Shown here in pieces: positions 47,121 to 59,404 of a stretch of DNA of 64,000 nucleotides; within the stretch, counting starts at the first letter, position 1, and each line of letters opens with the position of its first letter. The notes under the pieces were generated by a model. The model did not search any database and had not been told where the DNA came from. It saw only the letters and a list, made by a program, of their open reading frames with translations. Source of the stretch: Paulownia fortunei (taxonomy: Eukaryota; Streptophyta; Magnoliopsida; Lamiales; Paulowniaceae); assembly GCA_019321725.1 (NCBI GenBank), contig CM033110.1, positions 10,223,278 to 10,287,277 of the forward strand, read 5' to 3'. Both the position numbers and the translations under genes were made by a program.

Positions 47121-47940
47121 TTTCCACTAAATAAGCTTTAAGAACAAGTAAATCATATTTACCTTTCTTCTTCTCTTGGAGCTTAGATAGATACTTTGGA
47201 CAGTTTCTCTTCCAATGCCCCTCAACTCGGCAATGGAAACACTTTTCTTTGGGCTTTTTCTTTGAGTTCTTCTTCTTCTTGCCTTTAGGACCCTTCTTCT
47301 TTGTCTTTTTAGATTGAGTCCTAGAATTGCCCTTTTTATTCTTCCTCTTCTTACAATTGTTTTAGGAAAATGACTTATCCTTGATAACATTTGCCTCACC
47401 TTATTTTGCTTTTCCAATAGAAATATCTCGAAGGTCGGCAACTTATTAAGAAATTGAGTTATATCATAACTCAACTTCTTGATAACATAGTTGCTTATGA
47501 ACTATAGAAAAACGAGTAACTGTGATTCCAAAATCATACTTACTTAGGTGCACTCATCGATGGTCGCACCATGGAATTCAACTTCATTTAGATAGTTAAT
47601 CATGTTCAAAACATGTTCCTGAGGTCCCCTTCTGCATCTCTGTGTTAATTGCCATTTTTGCAGCTTCATGATGTAACTGATCAGAAGGTTGCCCAAACAT
47701 GGCCTAAAGAGACTCCATTGTCTCATAAGCAGTCTCCATCTTTTAATGCTTCAATCTAAGCATATCAGCATGCCCACTAAAAAGTAGGCACGGGCCTTGT
47801 TATTGGTTGCACTCTATTTTTCGTACCTTTCTCCTACATTAAGAGGAGCATTTGCAACAAGTTCTTAATGATATTCCTCTAACAAGTAGTATTTTTATAT
47901 AACTTTTCTACTTAACAAAGTTTTCTCTAGTCAACTTTTT
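47121..47940 (-). pseudogene. Ty1/copia gag with intact CCHC zinc knuckle
   Basis: On the minus strand from about 47910: a block like NNKARAYFLVGM (47770-47810), then METAYETMESL and AMFGQPSDQLHHEAAKMAI (47630-47745), a block near 47575 (HVLNMINYLNEVEFHGATID), Lys/Arg-rich linker (47260-47400), then CFHCRVEGHWKRNCPKYL (47180-47235), a complete zinc knuckle. Gag packages element RNA. Stops and frame changes break the gene. The long open frame at 47127-47474 reads the basic linker in a wrong frame and is not a separate Arg-rich protein. Confidence 0.85.
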
Positions 47941-48762
47941 ATTAGTAAGTAATGCAAGAATAGGAATTAAATCATACATGATTGCTTAAATTAATAAACA
48001 AATAACATTCAATACTTGTATGAATATCGAATTAAAAAATTTGGAATAGTAAACATGATGCATGATGTATGAACATATAATCATTTTACTAGTTCCATGG
48101 TAATTCAATCTCATAATTAATATGTCGCCGCAGAGTAGGTCATATTAAAGACAATTGAATCGACACCATCTCAGTTAACAAATAAATTATTAAAATATCT
48201 CATATTTTCATCTATTTACTCACTACAATTTAAATCAGTAAAGATGCAACTAAACTAATTTTAATTACATCTTCATGAGTGTAACCTACTATTTCAGATT
48301 TCACCAACTTAACTCAAAATTGCCAACATAGGGTAGGTCAATTTTGAAACACAATGTAAAATTCAATCATTTATAAACCAGCTTTAATATTGACTTAAAT
48401 GGGCACCCTCCATGGGGAGGATGAAATTATAGCATCACAAGGCGCCATTTAAATCTCATAGGGTTATGTTAATAATGGAGATCGTGGAATATAATATACT
48501 CCTCTCCTACTCATTATTTTACAACAAGTTTTCTCTGAACATCTAATATTCCTAATTAATATATCTCTATATACTAATTTATTCTAGCCAAGTCCAATCT
48601 TGATGAGTGCATTAAAAAAATTCAGATTTTTTAAAAACCTTAGTACATTATTTGGAACAACCTATGTTGATAATTGCTAACTCTTAATGATAAAAGCATA
48701 GATAAAAAATATAATTCTTGTAAATTTAACTTCTAAACTATTATTAATCGATTATCCCAGAT
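47941..48762 (-). other. Probable 5' leader/LTR of the copia element; no gene
   Basis: It lies immediately upstream of the minus-strand gag. No reading frame and no match to other LTRs in this window. Small GC-containing blocks (GTCGCCGCAGAGTAGG near 48123; CACCCTCCATGGGGAGG near 48406; CAAGGCGCC near 48438) stand out. Its 5' end is hidden by the assembly gap. Confidence 0.45.
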
Positions 48763-48862
48763 NNNNNNNNNNNNNNNNNNNNNNNNNNNNNNNNNNNNNN
48801 NNNNNNNNNNNNNNNNNNNNNNNNNNNNNNNNNNNNNNNNNNNNNNNNNNNNNNNNNNNNNN
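48763..48862. other. Assembly gap of 100 Ns
   Basis: Exactly 100 undetermined bases, a conventional size for a gap of unknown length. A family T LTR resumes in mid-sequence on its right side, so the missing part includes that LTR's first half. Confidence 0.98.
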
Positions 48863-49682
48863 TTCTATTTTAATTTCTTCTTTCAGTTTCTTTAGTTTAA
48901 GGAATTTGAAAGAATCATGATGTTGGGAAATACTTGGTGCTTACTTAATTTTAATATTAACTAAATCAGTTTTGTCAAGGGTTTGAAAACCTATTTCTAT
49001 GGAGTTATGAGTTGATATGTATATTGTGATTTGAATGTTGTTTTTATTGCAATAATTATATGTTATATTTTTAATGCTTCTCGAGGCATGACAAATTTCA
49101 AGTTGATTTTAATTGTTACAATTAAGATCGAGAGGTGAGTTGTAACAATGGATAGGGTAATATATGCCACAGACCAACCCCTATAGAAATATAGACATAG
49201 GTATGTGAAGTGGTCATATGTGTTAAAACTGAAAGCTAGTAGAATTCACAAAACTCAAGGTATTCTTAGTAGGATGGTATGCAACTAGAGATGGTGCCGA
49301 TGGCCCGCTATGCGTAGATTTGATTCGACTTGAGGGAGAGCATCAATTACGTTAAAAAGATCTACCGTCACACTACCCACATCATTCCTAATCATAATTA
49401 AGGTGTGTTCATAACAACATAGAATGGCTAACAAATGCCTTGACTCTCCTTAATATTGAATTCAATCCTCTAATCTCCATATGTTTTAGTTAATTTTATC
49501 AATTTTGTAGTTGTCGCATTTTAATTTAATAACCACTATAAACGTTATGTCAAATATAGTATAGGTGGCCTATATTTGATAATTACACATGCACTCCCTA
49601 GGGATACGATACTTTACTCACTCTTTTTCACTTGTTGACAGTGTACACTTGTGGTTTGTTATCATGGGTTTTGGGGTCACCA
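48863..49682 (+). mobile_element. Family T (Athila-like) LTR, 3' half
   Basis: It is collinear with 31150-31815 and the complement of 60205-60960. It ends TTTTGGGGTCACCA at 49682, the same terminus that begins the inverted copy at 60205 (TGGTGACCCC). Sequence right of 49682 is LINE, so this is a genuine insertion edge. The start lies in the assembly gap. Confidence 0.82.
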
Positions 49683-52464
49683 AAATGTTCCAGATAGCCA
49701 AGAGCATAGAATTCTACCAAATTGGCACCATACGAATTTCATTAACTAGGTGTAATCGGAGGATAATTATTATTGCTTCTCGATTCTAGGTGCCCTGGCT
49801 CCAGTATTATTTAACATGTTCCATATTGTGCCTATTGATCTAAGAATATCCATTAAAGATTGTCTCCAAACCAATTGTCCACCAAAATATCAGAATATAT
49901 AAGGTTCAACCTTATGCTTAATTTTGGCCAATCTTTTCTAGATAATAGAATGGTTGACTATGACCTTGGTAAGCATAGGTGAATCATCTCTACAATATTT
50001 ATGTTTCATAAAATAACACCATAGTGAACCCTTCAAATAAAGTTTCCACCACAAGTTAAAACCATAAACCATTGCAACATCTTAAATAGATCTTAATCTA
50101 AGTCTAGCTTCATCTGTAGGATAACAGATTTTAGACCAAAAAGTCCAATGTATTGTTTACAACCCTCTTGTGATACCCAAAGAACCTAGAAAAAATTATT
50201 TCAAGCGGAAGCTGAACCGTGATAGGAGGTTGCCGCACTTGTAATAAATATACAGGCATGGAGCTCAACACTAATTTAATTAGTGTAAGTTGTCCCCCAA
50301 CAGACAACATGGTTCTATCGCACCCATGCACTCGAGCTTTGATTTTTCATGCCAAATCCTCAAATAGAATTTTCATTTTCTGATCTTTGTGGTGCACTAA
50401 AATAGAGTATAGGGAATTTTTTTAGCATAAAACTAGGGATTTGCTTAATAGAAAGGATTTGAGCAGGTAATATTCTCTTACTCATAAGAAGTCCATTAAT
50501 TTACCAAGACCAACATCATTAGCCCATGTAAAACTAATAATATCATCTGCATATGCAAGATGACTAATCAAGGGTCCTCCAGATATGAACTGCATATCAT
50601 GATTATGAGCAATCAGATTATATAAACCCATAGAGAGTACCTCATCAGCTAATATAAACAGAGTCGAAGATAAGGGATCATCTTATCTAAGCCCCCATAT
50701 GACTTGAAGAAACTAGCTACAAAGTTATTGATCAATATAGAAAACCACACATTCTCGTAACAGTTTTTAACCTGAGAAATCACCGCAAAGGAAATCTAAG
50801 ATTTTTCAAAATAGAATAAAGAAATTTCCAGCTCGCCCAATCATTTGCTTTGGCCATATCCAATTTGATCATTATATTACCAGCTTTGCATTAATTATCC
50901 AATGCATGCACTAATTCCAAGTCCCAAATAATGTTGTCTGCTATATTACTCCTAACAACAAAACCACTTTTCTAACTGACTAATCAAAGATGGGAGGCAC
51001 TCTAATCTGTTTGCCAACAATTTTGAGAAAATATTGTTAACAACATTGCAAAGACTAATAAGTCTATAATCTACCCTTGAAGAAGGATTGTCTTTGTTTT
51101 AAATCAGTACAATAGAAGTAGCCACGAAATTTCAAGAAAGAGAAACACCATGGAAAAATTCAAGGCAAGCTGCAAGCAGTCACAATATATAAAATCCCAA
51201 CAAGATTGGATAAAAATGGAAATAAAACTAAATGGCCCAGCCGCACTATCCTTGTGAATATGAAAAATAACCTCTTTTATATCCTGAATTGTAGTAGCCA
51301 TAAGAAGATCCATAGTCTGCATTTGTGTGATAATTAGTTTAGTATGCTCAAGAGATCGACATTATAAGTAACAACTTCGAAGAAGTAATTGTTGGTAATA
51401 CTCCTCGGCAGATTTAGCAATCATTTGAGGATCAATCAACACTACTCCATCGTGTGATATATAACTGATCCAAAACTTAACTTTTTTCTTTTTCATCAAA
51501 GAATGGAAAAACTTTGTATTTATTTCACCTTTTTCCAATCATCTACAAGTTGCCTTTTGCCTCCAGTAACTCTCTTCAATGGATAAGACCTTAGCGAAGT
51601 GAGCATATTATTTTTTCATCTCCATCGTATTTTCTTGAGAGATATCATCATTAAAAATAGCTTTGCTCATTATCCCTGCCAACTTTGCTACCTTAACATT
51701 ATCAAAAATGTTCCCAAACACAACTTTATTCCACCATTTAATGTGGTCTCTTACCCCATACAATTTTTTTGGAAGGTTATGGATCCCACGTTGTGATGTA
51801 GTAACTGGACCACGACTCAAATACTGATCTAATTTAGTAATTGAAGCATGATGGTTTGATTATGGGTTGTGTGTGTTGTTTTAGGAAAAAGTTCCAACCC
51901 CTCCACGGTGTATAGAATCCTACCCAACTATTCCCGAATCCTGTGACTTATCCAAGTAAAGGAAGATTCAATAATTTCCTCATTCTCTAAAGCACTATCT
52001 AGAATACATGTATTAAAATCTTCCATAGCCTTTAGATGAGGTGCACCACCTTTTTTCCTTTGAGACATATTTAAGATCACATTGAGATCATCTTCCACTA
52101 ACCACGACTTTCCCACTATCCAAAGTTGACGGAGTCTATCCTAAAGTTGCAATCTTTCAGTTTTGTACATTTTGCATAGATAAATGTATAATAAAAAGGG
52201 TGCAATGCCATAGAATTAACTTGAAAGTGCAAAAACTATTCTTAATTAGTAACAAGCTCTACCCCATCAGCTTTACCTGCAAAAACCTATATTATGTTCA
52301 AGGAATTAACAATTTTTTTGTCAAAACTAAATTTCCTCAATATTCGGTTGTGACATAAAGTTGCCTTTGGTTCCAAAATAGCCACAACACGTGGATGATT
52401 TTAGCTAATCATACGTTTGAGGACCCTTTGTGAATCTGAATCCCTAGTCCATAAGTATTCCACA
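49683..52464 (-). pseudogene. Plant L1-type LINE ORF2 (endonuclease and RT)
   Basis: From 52464 down on the minus strand: an endonuclease region with WLVEDDLNVILNMSQRKKGG and MEDFNTCILDSAL (52000-52110), a linker with WWNKVVFGNIFDNV (51690-51735), HKDSAAGPFSFISIFIQSCW (51190-51250; relatives have AAGPDG), the catalytic RT motif HLAYADDIISFTWANDVG (50520-50572), then LSVGGQLTLIKLVLSSMPVYLLQV (50240-50315), and a C-terminal block like DVAMVYGFNLWWKL (50040-50085). The protein nicks target DNA and reverse-transcribes from the nick. YADD is intact, but many stops and frame changes kill the gene. It continues upstream as ORF1. Confidence 0.88.
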
Positions 52465-53119
52465 TTAGTATCTTCTTGAAGTTGTACATGAAAATGTCGT
52501 GATCCTCAGATGTTGAACCTTAGAGGGATTTTGAGCATTCTTATGTGTGGTAAGAATTCCAAGGTGTTTTCCAGGCATGTTGAGTTGATCATCGCAAGAC
52601 GAGGTACGATAATGCATTGATAATTCCTTTAATTTAGTTACAGAAATGTCATCATGCTCTCCACTTACTATAGCAAATTGAGCATCTAATGTATCAATAA
52701 TATGATCCACAATAGCCTCATGATCAATTAGCTAATCAATAAGGTCATCCAATGACATTAATCACATGAATTGATTTTTTGTGCAAATTTCACCAAATCG
52801 ATTAGAGATAGATGCTTAGTTAGAGTTAGGGTCTTCCAAATTCAGATCATTAATTGCAGCAAAATTGGGGCAAGGGTTAAGCTCATCTCAATCAACCAAA
52901 TTCTTAGCTTTGATATTAATTATGCCTTAATTAACTACTAGAGATGGGGAAAGGGTTTGCTCATGGATCTCAAGCTCAGCATTAATTGCTATAGAATTAA
53001 CAACTTAAGTTGTGGGAAACGCTTGCTCGTGGAGTTCTTTAAATAATCCCATACTAATTCCAGTATGAATATCATTAATCTAAGGGTATTTAGAGAGGTG
53101 AATTACATCCTTACTAAGT
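52465..53119 (-). pseudogene. LINE ORF1 C-terminal region
   Basis: A minus-strand frame at 52710-52465 is preceded by readable acidic and polar pieces back to about 53080 (IHELHEQAFPTT, EIHEQTLSPSLVVN, CPNFAAINDLNLEDP). That is the low-complexity C-terminal part common in plant LINE ORF1. It continues into ORF2 on the left. On the right it meets a copia LTR, beyond which ORF1's N-terminal domain appears at 62836-63740. A short direct repeat TTTAGAGAGGTGAATTA is present at 53087 and 53120. Confidence 0.6.
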
Positions 53120-53453
53120 TTTTAGAGAGGTGAATTAGATTGACTGTATTTTCACTCTTGTACTTTGTATAAGATAATCTTATTTGAAACATATCAACAA
53201 AAGGCTCATTCTTTATCTTATATTTTGCATTTTTGCACATTTGATAAAGTCTCTAGACTAAAATTAACTATGAGGCATGGTTGTGTATATAATAGCAATC
53301 ATGTAACATGTCCTCATGGATTTAGTCTTAAACTAGTTTCAGGCCAAGAGTTTTTTGAGATGGGACATCGAATAGTCTATTAAGACTTGCGAATACGATG
53401 TATGCTCACATTAATAGAATGCCTCATTCCATAAGCCTCGGTGTAGTGATGCT
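53120..53453 (+). mobile_element. Copia LTR, segment 1 of a nested set
   Basis: It is collinear with the first 330 bases of the copia LTR at 30130 (TTAGAG start, CTTTATCTTATATTTTGCAT, ATGAGGCATGG, CATTCCATAAGCC). It is interrupted at GTAGTGATGC by the gypsy LTR. Later segments are 56891-57112, 57470-57475, 60042-60204 and 61824-62835. Exact start uncertain because of the adjoining short repeat. Confidence 0.8.
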
Positions 53454-55639
53454 TGTCACACCCTCCCAACAATATGTATAAATATATATATATAAAAAAC
53501 TTGTGCAACATAATTTGTGCATGTATGTATGCGTATAACTTTTTTTTTTCTACTCAGTTTAACAGAACATTGATAAAAGTAAAGTGATTTCATATCTTGT
53601 CACACTGTATATACATATGTAGTTATTACATATTAATCAAGTCTATCAAACCATCACAAACCTAAACTTTATATTACAAAAGAGTTTTGAATGTGATATA
53701 CAGAATAAAGTCACTAATATAATATAATAACTATAAAATAAAAAACACAACCCACAAAATAGCTCAACAGGTCATCATCCAAATACATTGATCTTTGAAA
53801 GCCTGTAGGACCTCTACTACCAGCCAGTAAACCAGAGGTCTCAAGTCTCACCATGTTTACCTACAATGCATGAACTACATGAGCTAATGCTCAATAAGTA
53901 AAAATCATGCATGACAAAAGAGTATGATATAAAATCTCATACAACTCAACTCAAAGATATAATGCTATAAATATGTCAAATTGAGTACTCATGAATCAAA
54001 GAGTTTTCAATAAAAAATACTTCATTTATTGGGCCCTTGGCCCACCTACTGTGTACCGGATAGAGGTGTGAATAATATCAATAATCACATGGCCATAAAT
54101 AAATGACTCAGTCCAAGGGCCATCTCATGGGATCACCAAAGGTCCACCCCCTATCTTCCCCTGTGATCCTCCACAAGTCTTCCTACTGGCAGAGTCAACA
54201 AGGGTATAGTCAAGTGGTCCGCCCTCTCGTGACCACTATAGGCATATCCCCACCCTAAAATATCATATAAGCACGCCTCGCATGCCTCGGTACACTAGTA
54301 GTGGCCAACTAAAATATTTTCTTTTTGAAAACCATGTCTCAAATCATATCGTGCATGCAAAAACCTCCACTATACTCATATATCGTGCATGCACATGTAA
54401 ATACTCATGAATAGTATGTTCAATATGAAATGCAAGTCATCTTGCTCTCAATATGTTTCAAGAATCATAAGACTCTCAGTCAAATTTAATATCATCAACA
54501 CATTAGGTATAAATGCTTCAAGACATACTATGTTCATGCATTATAGTTGCAAATGGATCTTTACTTACCTTTCACTTGGTTGGTAGCTTAGTATAGATTT
54601 GTTTATTATTCCCCTCCAATCTTAGATGTAAAATAGCATGTAATTTTACCCAACATCAAACACCATTCCCAATTTGGCAACTTGAAAGCATAAAATATCA
54701 TACTGAAACCTTAAACACCAAGCTATCTAGGTTTTACAAACTAGAACCCAATCTAGTCCCTCCAATACCTTAATTTCTCATCTTAGATATTTATATAATT
54801 GAAGTATTATAACTCTAAATCATGTACCTAATTGTTAACACTCAATAGCAACATGTTTAGGTTGAAATATGGTAAGTTATCAAATGGGACAGATTCATAT
54901 TTTCATATTTTCTTATTGTCTAATTTAGTTGCATGATAAATTTGACATCCCTAAGCATATCCAATCACTCCCAAAATTTTACCACACTTATATAACATGT
55001 ATATAAATGTAAACATCTCATATAATTGCTAAAACGCATGGATATAGCTTCCCAAGTTCAACTCTCTTCACAACACACTGAAACAGATTATTTTCCTACC
55101 GTGACAGTTTTGCACACTTCATGACATTAATGGTTTTGGCACCTTTAAGTACATTCAATCACTCCCAAATTTTCACCATACTTAGATAAAACACATAAAG
55201 AGACAACCAGGTCAAAGTGCTACCAAAAATAATGGATTTATTGATGTAAAACCAACACCATTCACATAGGACAAAATCTGAATTTCAAAGAAGACAGTTT
55301 TGAGCACCTCTTTAATTATCACACTATATTACAATTCATAACCTCTCTAAACTTACATACATCACCTAGACTCATATATAAACACATATATGGTGAAATA
55401 CACAGGTTTTAATCAAGTTATTATACATATATAAAGCATAAATATAAAAAATCAGCAAGTATACAGTTTCTGTCCCTAGTGGATCTCAACCACTAATATC
55501 AAATGATAGCATTGGAGGTATAATGATTAAGAATGCTATAAAAGATGCGATGTAGATGTTAATGCAAATTAGCATATAAGTAGCATGTAGTGCATGAATC
55601 ATATTGGCCAAGTGAGTAGTGTGAGACTTGGGTATTATA
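53454..55639 (-). mobile_element. 3' LTR of a truncated gypsy element
   Basis: Plus-strand ends are TGTCACACCCTCCC at 53454 and GGGTATTATA at 55639. It is collinear with 781-3653 with some internal deletion, 2.19 kb. A purine tract on the minus strand and integrase coding sequence follow directly, which makes it the 3' LTR of a minus-strand element. The other LTR is missing. Confidence 0.88.
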
Positions 55640-56890
55640 TCTTCCTCTCCTTATTAGAATTTCATCCTCGAAATTTACTTACCGAAAGAGTTCTGGATAC
55701 TTGACTTTCATATCATCTTCCCTTTCCCAAGTAGCTTCTTCTGTTGATTGATTTATCTATAATACTTTAACTAATGGGATTATTTTATTTCTGAGTTGTT
55801 TTACTTCTGGTAAAAGAATCTCCATGGTCTTTCTTCATAACTTAAATCTTCTTTCAGCTCTATAGGTTCATTCTTCAGAATATGAGATGGATTCGCAATG
55901 TATTTCCTCAACATAGATACATGAAATACATTGTGCACTTGAGACATTGATCCAGGTAGGTCGAGTTTAGAGTTTAGGGTTCTAAGCCACATCCCCAATT
56001 CGTTCAGTAATATAAAATGGACCAATATATCTAGGACTTAGCTTTTCTTTCTTTCCAAACCGCATAATCCCCTTTATTAGAGATACCTTTAGAAATACCT
56101 AATTTTCTACTATAAATTCTAACATTCTTCTTCTTTGATTAGTATAACTTTTCTATCGGCTCTGGGCAGTTTGTATTCGTTGACGAATTTATGCCACAAC
56201 TTCTGTCATTTCTCGAATCATATTTGGGCTCAAAAGCTTCTTTTCACCCACTTCATCCCAATGAATTGGAGATCTACATTTTCTACCATATAATGCTTCA
56301 TAGGGGGCCATTCCAATAGTGGACTGATAGTTGTTATTATAAGAGAATTCCACTAAAGGTAAAACTTTGCTCCATTGACCTGAAAATCTAATACACAAGC
56401 TCTAAGCATATCTTCCAATGTTTGTATTGTTCGCTCTGATTGTCTATCAGTCTAAGGATAATATGCAGTGCTAAAAGATAATTGTGTTCCCATGCCTTAT
56501 GTAAACTCTTTCAAAACATAGGCAAAAACCTTGAATCGCTATCAGAAATAATAGATAGTGATACCCCATGAAGTCTAACCACTTCCTATATATATATCTG
56601 TGTATAACGGTTCATGGAATAAGTAGAACATACTGAAAGAAAGTGAGCAGATTTAGTTAGCCTGTCAATGATAACCCAAATAGCATCATGGCCTTTAACT
56701 ATTTTAGGTAATCCCAACACGAAATCTATTGTAATTCTTTTTCATTTCCACTTTGGAATAAATAAAGTTTGCAAGGTTCCTGCTGGTCTTTGATGTTCTG
56801 CCTTTATTTGTTGACATATCAAATATTGTTCTACAAATTAAGCAACATCTCTTTTCATACCTGGCCAACATACAATCAGTCACTTATTAA
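55640..56890 (-). pseudogene. Ty3/gypsy integrase remnant
   Basis: Reading the minus strand from about 56870: a zinc-finger end with CYVGQV-like sequence, an integrase core with a FHGVSLSI/SDS block (56530-56580), then WSKVLPLVEFSYNNNYQSTIG and MAPYEALYGRKCRSPIHWDE (56240-56370), a classic C-terminal core block, then SMSQVHNVFHVSMLRKYIAN (55895-55950) and LSYEERP. The same Tekay/Del-like type as the 14801-17579 copy, but a distinct copy (RKCRSPIHW is preserved here). RT, RNase H, protease, gag and 5' LTR are missing; at about 56890 copia LTR resumes. Confidence 0.87.
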
Positions 56891-57112
56891 AATACAAGTA
56901 AATCTTCTATGTTTTCATAGTTTATGACTCTAAGACCTTGGCCAAGCCAGAAAGAATTTAGATTCATCATGAGTCATTAGAACTTAAAACAGAATCATAT
57001 TTAATGAGTCAATTAGGGTTTTGACTTATAATTAATCCATACCTAAGACTCAATTAGGAGATTAGATGATAGAAGGTCCTTATGTATATGGCACTCATAT
57101 TCGAAATAGGTT
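56891..57112 (+). mobile_element. Copia LTR, segment 2 of the nested set
   Basis: ACAAGTAAATCTTCTATG through GAAATAGGTT matches the complement of 9890-10140. About 300 bases of the copia LTR expected between segment 1 and this segment (complement of roughly 10140-10410) are absent. The gypsy element therefore did not just insert: a deletion removed its 5' half together with neighbouring copia sequence. Confidence 0.8.
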
Positions 57113-57469
57113 CTATAAAGGGTTGGGTCAATTATTCAATCAACTGATATTAAGCATGTTTTCTATCTCTTCTCGAGAAACAAGTGGGCTATTTCTTTGC
57201 AAAATTGTGCTCAATTTCATATGTGGCAATTTCACCAAGATCTCTTCATTAGTTGGGGAAAGAATCCACACGAATCAGAGTTTTTAAGGAACATATCGAG
57301 AGAGAATTTGATTTGCTTAGACAATGTGTGGTTGGTAAACAATGATCAGTTTTTTAGAAAGGTACAGAATGTATCGTCAAATATTCAATATGATTCCACA
57401 AGATCTTATTTTATTCAAGTAACAAATTCTAGCCAACTAAAAGGATCTTCTAATCAATCCAGAGATCAC
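57113..57469 (+). pseudogene. ycf2: Nuclear copy of a chloroplast ycf2 fragment (NUPT)
   Basis: One frame stays open from about 57115 to 57469, roughly 118 codons, and reads as an internal N-terminal segment of Ycf2: [20 protein letters not shown] (57174-57233), then SWGKNPHES, then LDNVWLV, then [11 protein letters not shown] and [14 protein letters not shown]. Ycf2 is a very large plastid-encoded AAA-type protein linked to protein import at the chloroplast inner envelope. Here about 5% of the gene lies in a retrotransposon LTR, so it is a nuclear plastid fragment and not a functional gene. Substitutions relative to the usual Ycf2 sequence (for example KDR to NDQ) show it is not a fresh transfer or contamination. 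Left and right edges fall inside copia LTR sequence. Confidence 0.92.
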
Positions 57470-57475
57470 GCTATT
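57470..57475 (+). mobile_element. Copia LTR, segment 3 (remnant carrying the TSD)
   Basis: GCTATT continues the copia LTR after the ycf2 insert (relatives read CGCTATTTTACC). Its CTATT is the left target duplication of the next element, repeated at 60042-60046. Confidence 0.7.
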
Positions 57476-58100
57476 TGTAACACCCCTTAACCTAACTGCA
57501 GAGCCTAAACAAGGTGATATAGTTAAGTCAAGAAATGTTAATTTTTCATCTTTACTAGAGTTATGGTTTTTTTTTTTTATAAAAGTTCCCATTTTTAGCT
57601 ATAAGAGAAAGAACTTGAATCATTTTAAACACACCATATACATATATCAAAACTGAGTACATCTGTTTACAAAACCATAACAGAGCGGCTTATTTAAAAA
57701 CAAAATAGAGTTTTCAAAATAAACTACAAAATAAGTTGAAGCATGGCATATGAACAAATCTCTGTCCGGCCGCTCTAGAGACTCAGTTAACCTCTAAATC
57801 TGTACATTTTCACCTGCATCACATGAATCTAATGAGCTAAAGGCTCAGTAAGATGAAACTGATGCAATAACAAATAACATATATGCAAATCTCATAAATC
57901 ATTAAATGCAATATTCTATTTAATAACTTTCGTTTATAAATCATTTTTTAGGGCCCTTGAAGTGTGGTACCTAACTAATAGCGATAGATCATAGTTTTTG
58001 GAACCTGTTCATAATGATTGGCCAATAAGAGAACTAATACGGGGTTTCCATACTTGGTCTTTCAACCTCAGGTATTAGCCGTATTCTTTTAGTTCTTAGC
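57476..58100 (-). repeat. Left inverted arm
   Basis: Complement of the right arm. The shared block runs from TGTAACACC through CTCTGTCCGGCCGCTCTAGAG (57759-57780) and the GGGCCCTTGAAGTGTGGTACC block (57951-57972) to CCTCAGGTATTAGC. Similarity fades after about 58100. Confidence 0.9.
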
Positions 58101-59404
58101 CAATGTGACATATTTCAAGTAAATATTTAGACAATTAATCACTTTATCATATAACTAGTGTGGAGCAATTTGATTGGTTGATTGACTAGGTTGCATAAAA
58201 CCATTCTAAACCGCATTGCACTTGATTATAACACCAAAGCATCAATTTTTGTCATCTCCTTAGCCCATGAATGTGGCTTTTGGCATGAGAAGACATCAAG
58301 CATGATGCAACCAATCATCACCCTCCACTTACCTCTCTTTGAAAGGTCAAAGAAATCATTTTCATCCATATTTCTTGTGAAAGCACCTAAAAAATGACCA
58401 GCCCTTATTCTCCTAAGTTTCTCTCAAATTTCTACACTCTCATACTCACAAAATTGAATTCAATCCATAGGAATCCATAGAATACAAGATAGAATAAGTT
58501 TCCATCCTTTTAAGCTTGAAAATCGTTGATTTTGAAGCCTAAATCCAACTTAATCAAGGTATATTCTTTTTCAATATTTCTTATGATGAATTTGTAGTAT
58601 CTTGGATGGTTACATGTTTTAGTATGCTTTTGTATGATTGAAAACTTAAGTAAGTTACACTTGAAGCCAAAACCAAGCTAGTTAAGCTAATTTTTAGCAA
58701 AATTGATAGTCATATGAAATTGTTTAATTTACTTGTTTCTATTGATTTTGTAATGCTTATATTGTGTTTGGAAGTTTCTTTGAATGATTGAAAACAATAG
58801 CAATTAGTTTGCTTAATTAAAGGTTAGAATCAAGTTTACGTCATTTTAATTCGGATTGTGTTCATGTTTTAGGGGCTGCCCTAATAATTATGTTTGAATT
58901 ATTAGTTATTTAATGGCTGCCCTAATGTTTAATGTCTTGAATTAGTAGTAAAATATGGAGTATGCATTGTTTTTAAGGTTATGTAATTGATATGTAATTT
59001 TTTTACAAAAGATTGAAAAGTGTATATAAACTTTAACTAGAATAGACTAAATGATTTATAAAAAGAATATTAAATGGTACATGATTTGATTATGTTAGGC
59101 CTTTAACACATCCTATCTTCCAAAGAGATTGACCTTTTCACCTGGCACAAAGTGGACTTGAGGTAAGTTGAAACTTTCATTTGGTATATCACAAGAATCA
59201 TATAATGTTTGTTCATGTTTTAATATGATTGTTGTTGTTTGTCAAATGATGTAATGTTTGATGCATTTATGGTATGAAGCATGACACTATTAAGAGTATA
59301 ATGAGGTTTTTGAAAAGACAGTATGGTACTTGATTGATGGTCGGGTAGATAAGGGACCGACGGACCCAACAAATGGTGGCAAATATTTGAAGTTGAAAAA
59401 TCAG

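Noticed and set aside
47127..47474. Arg/Lys-rich 115-codon minus-strand frame, like a nuclear protein or ribosomal protein
   Set aside because: It is the basic linker of copia gag read out of frame; the correct frame gives the CCHC zinc knuckle.
57197..57490. Functional nuclear protein gene from the open ycf2 frame
   Set aside because: It is a small internal piece of ycf2 inside LTR sequence, lacking its own start context, with the 3' end cut by another insertion.
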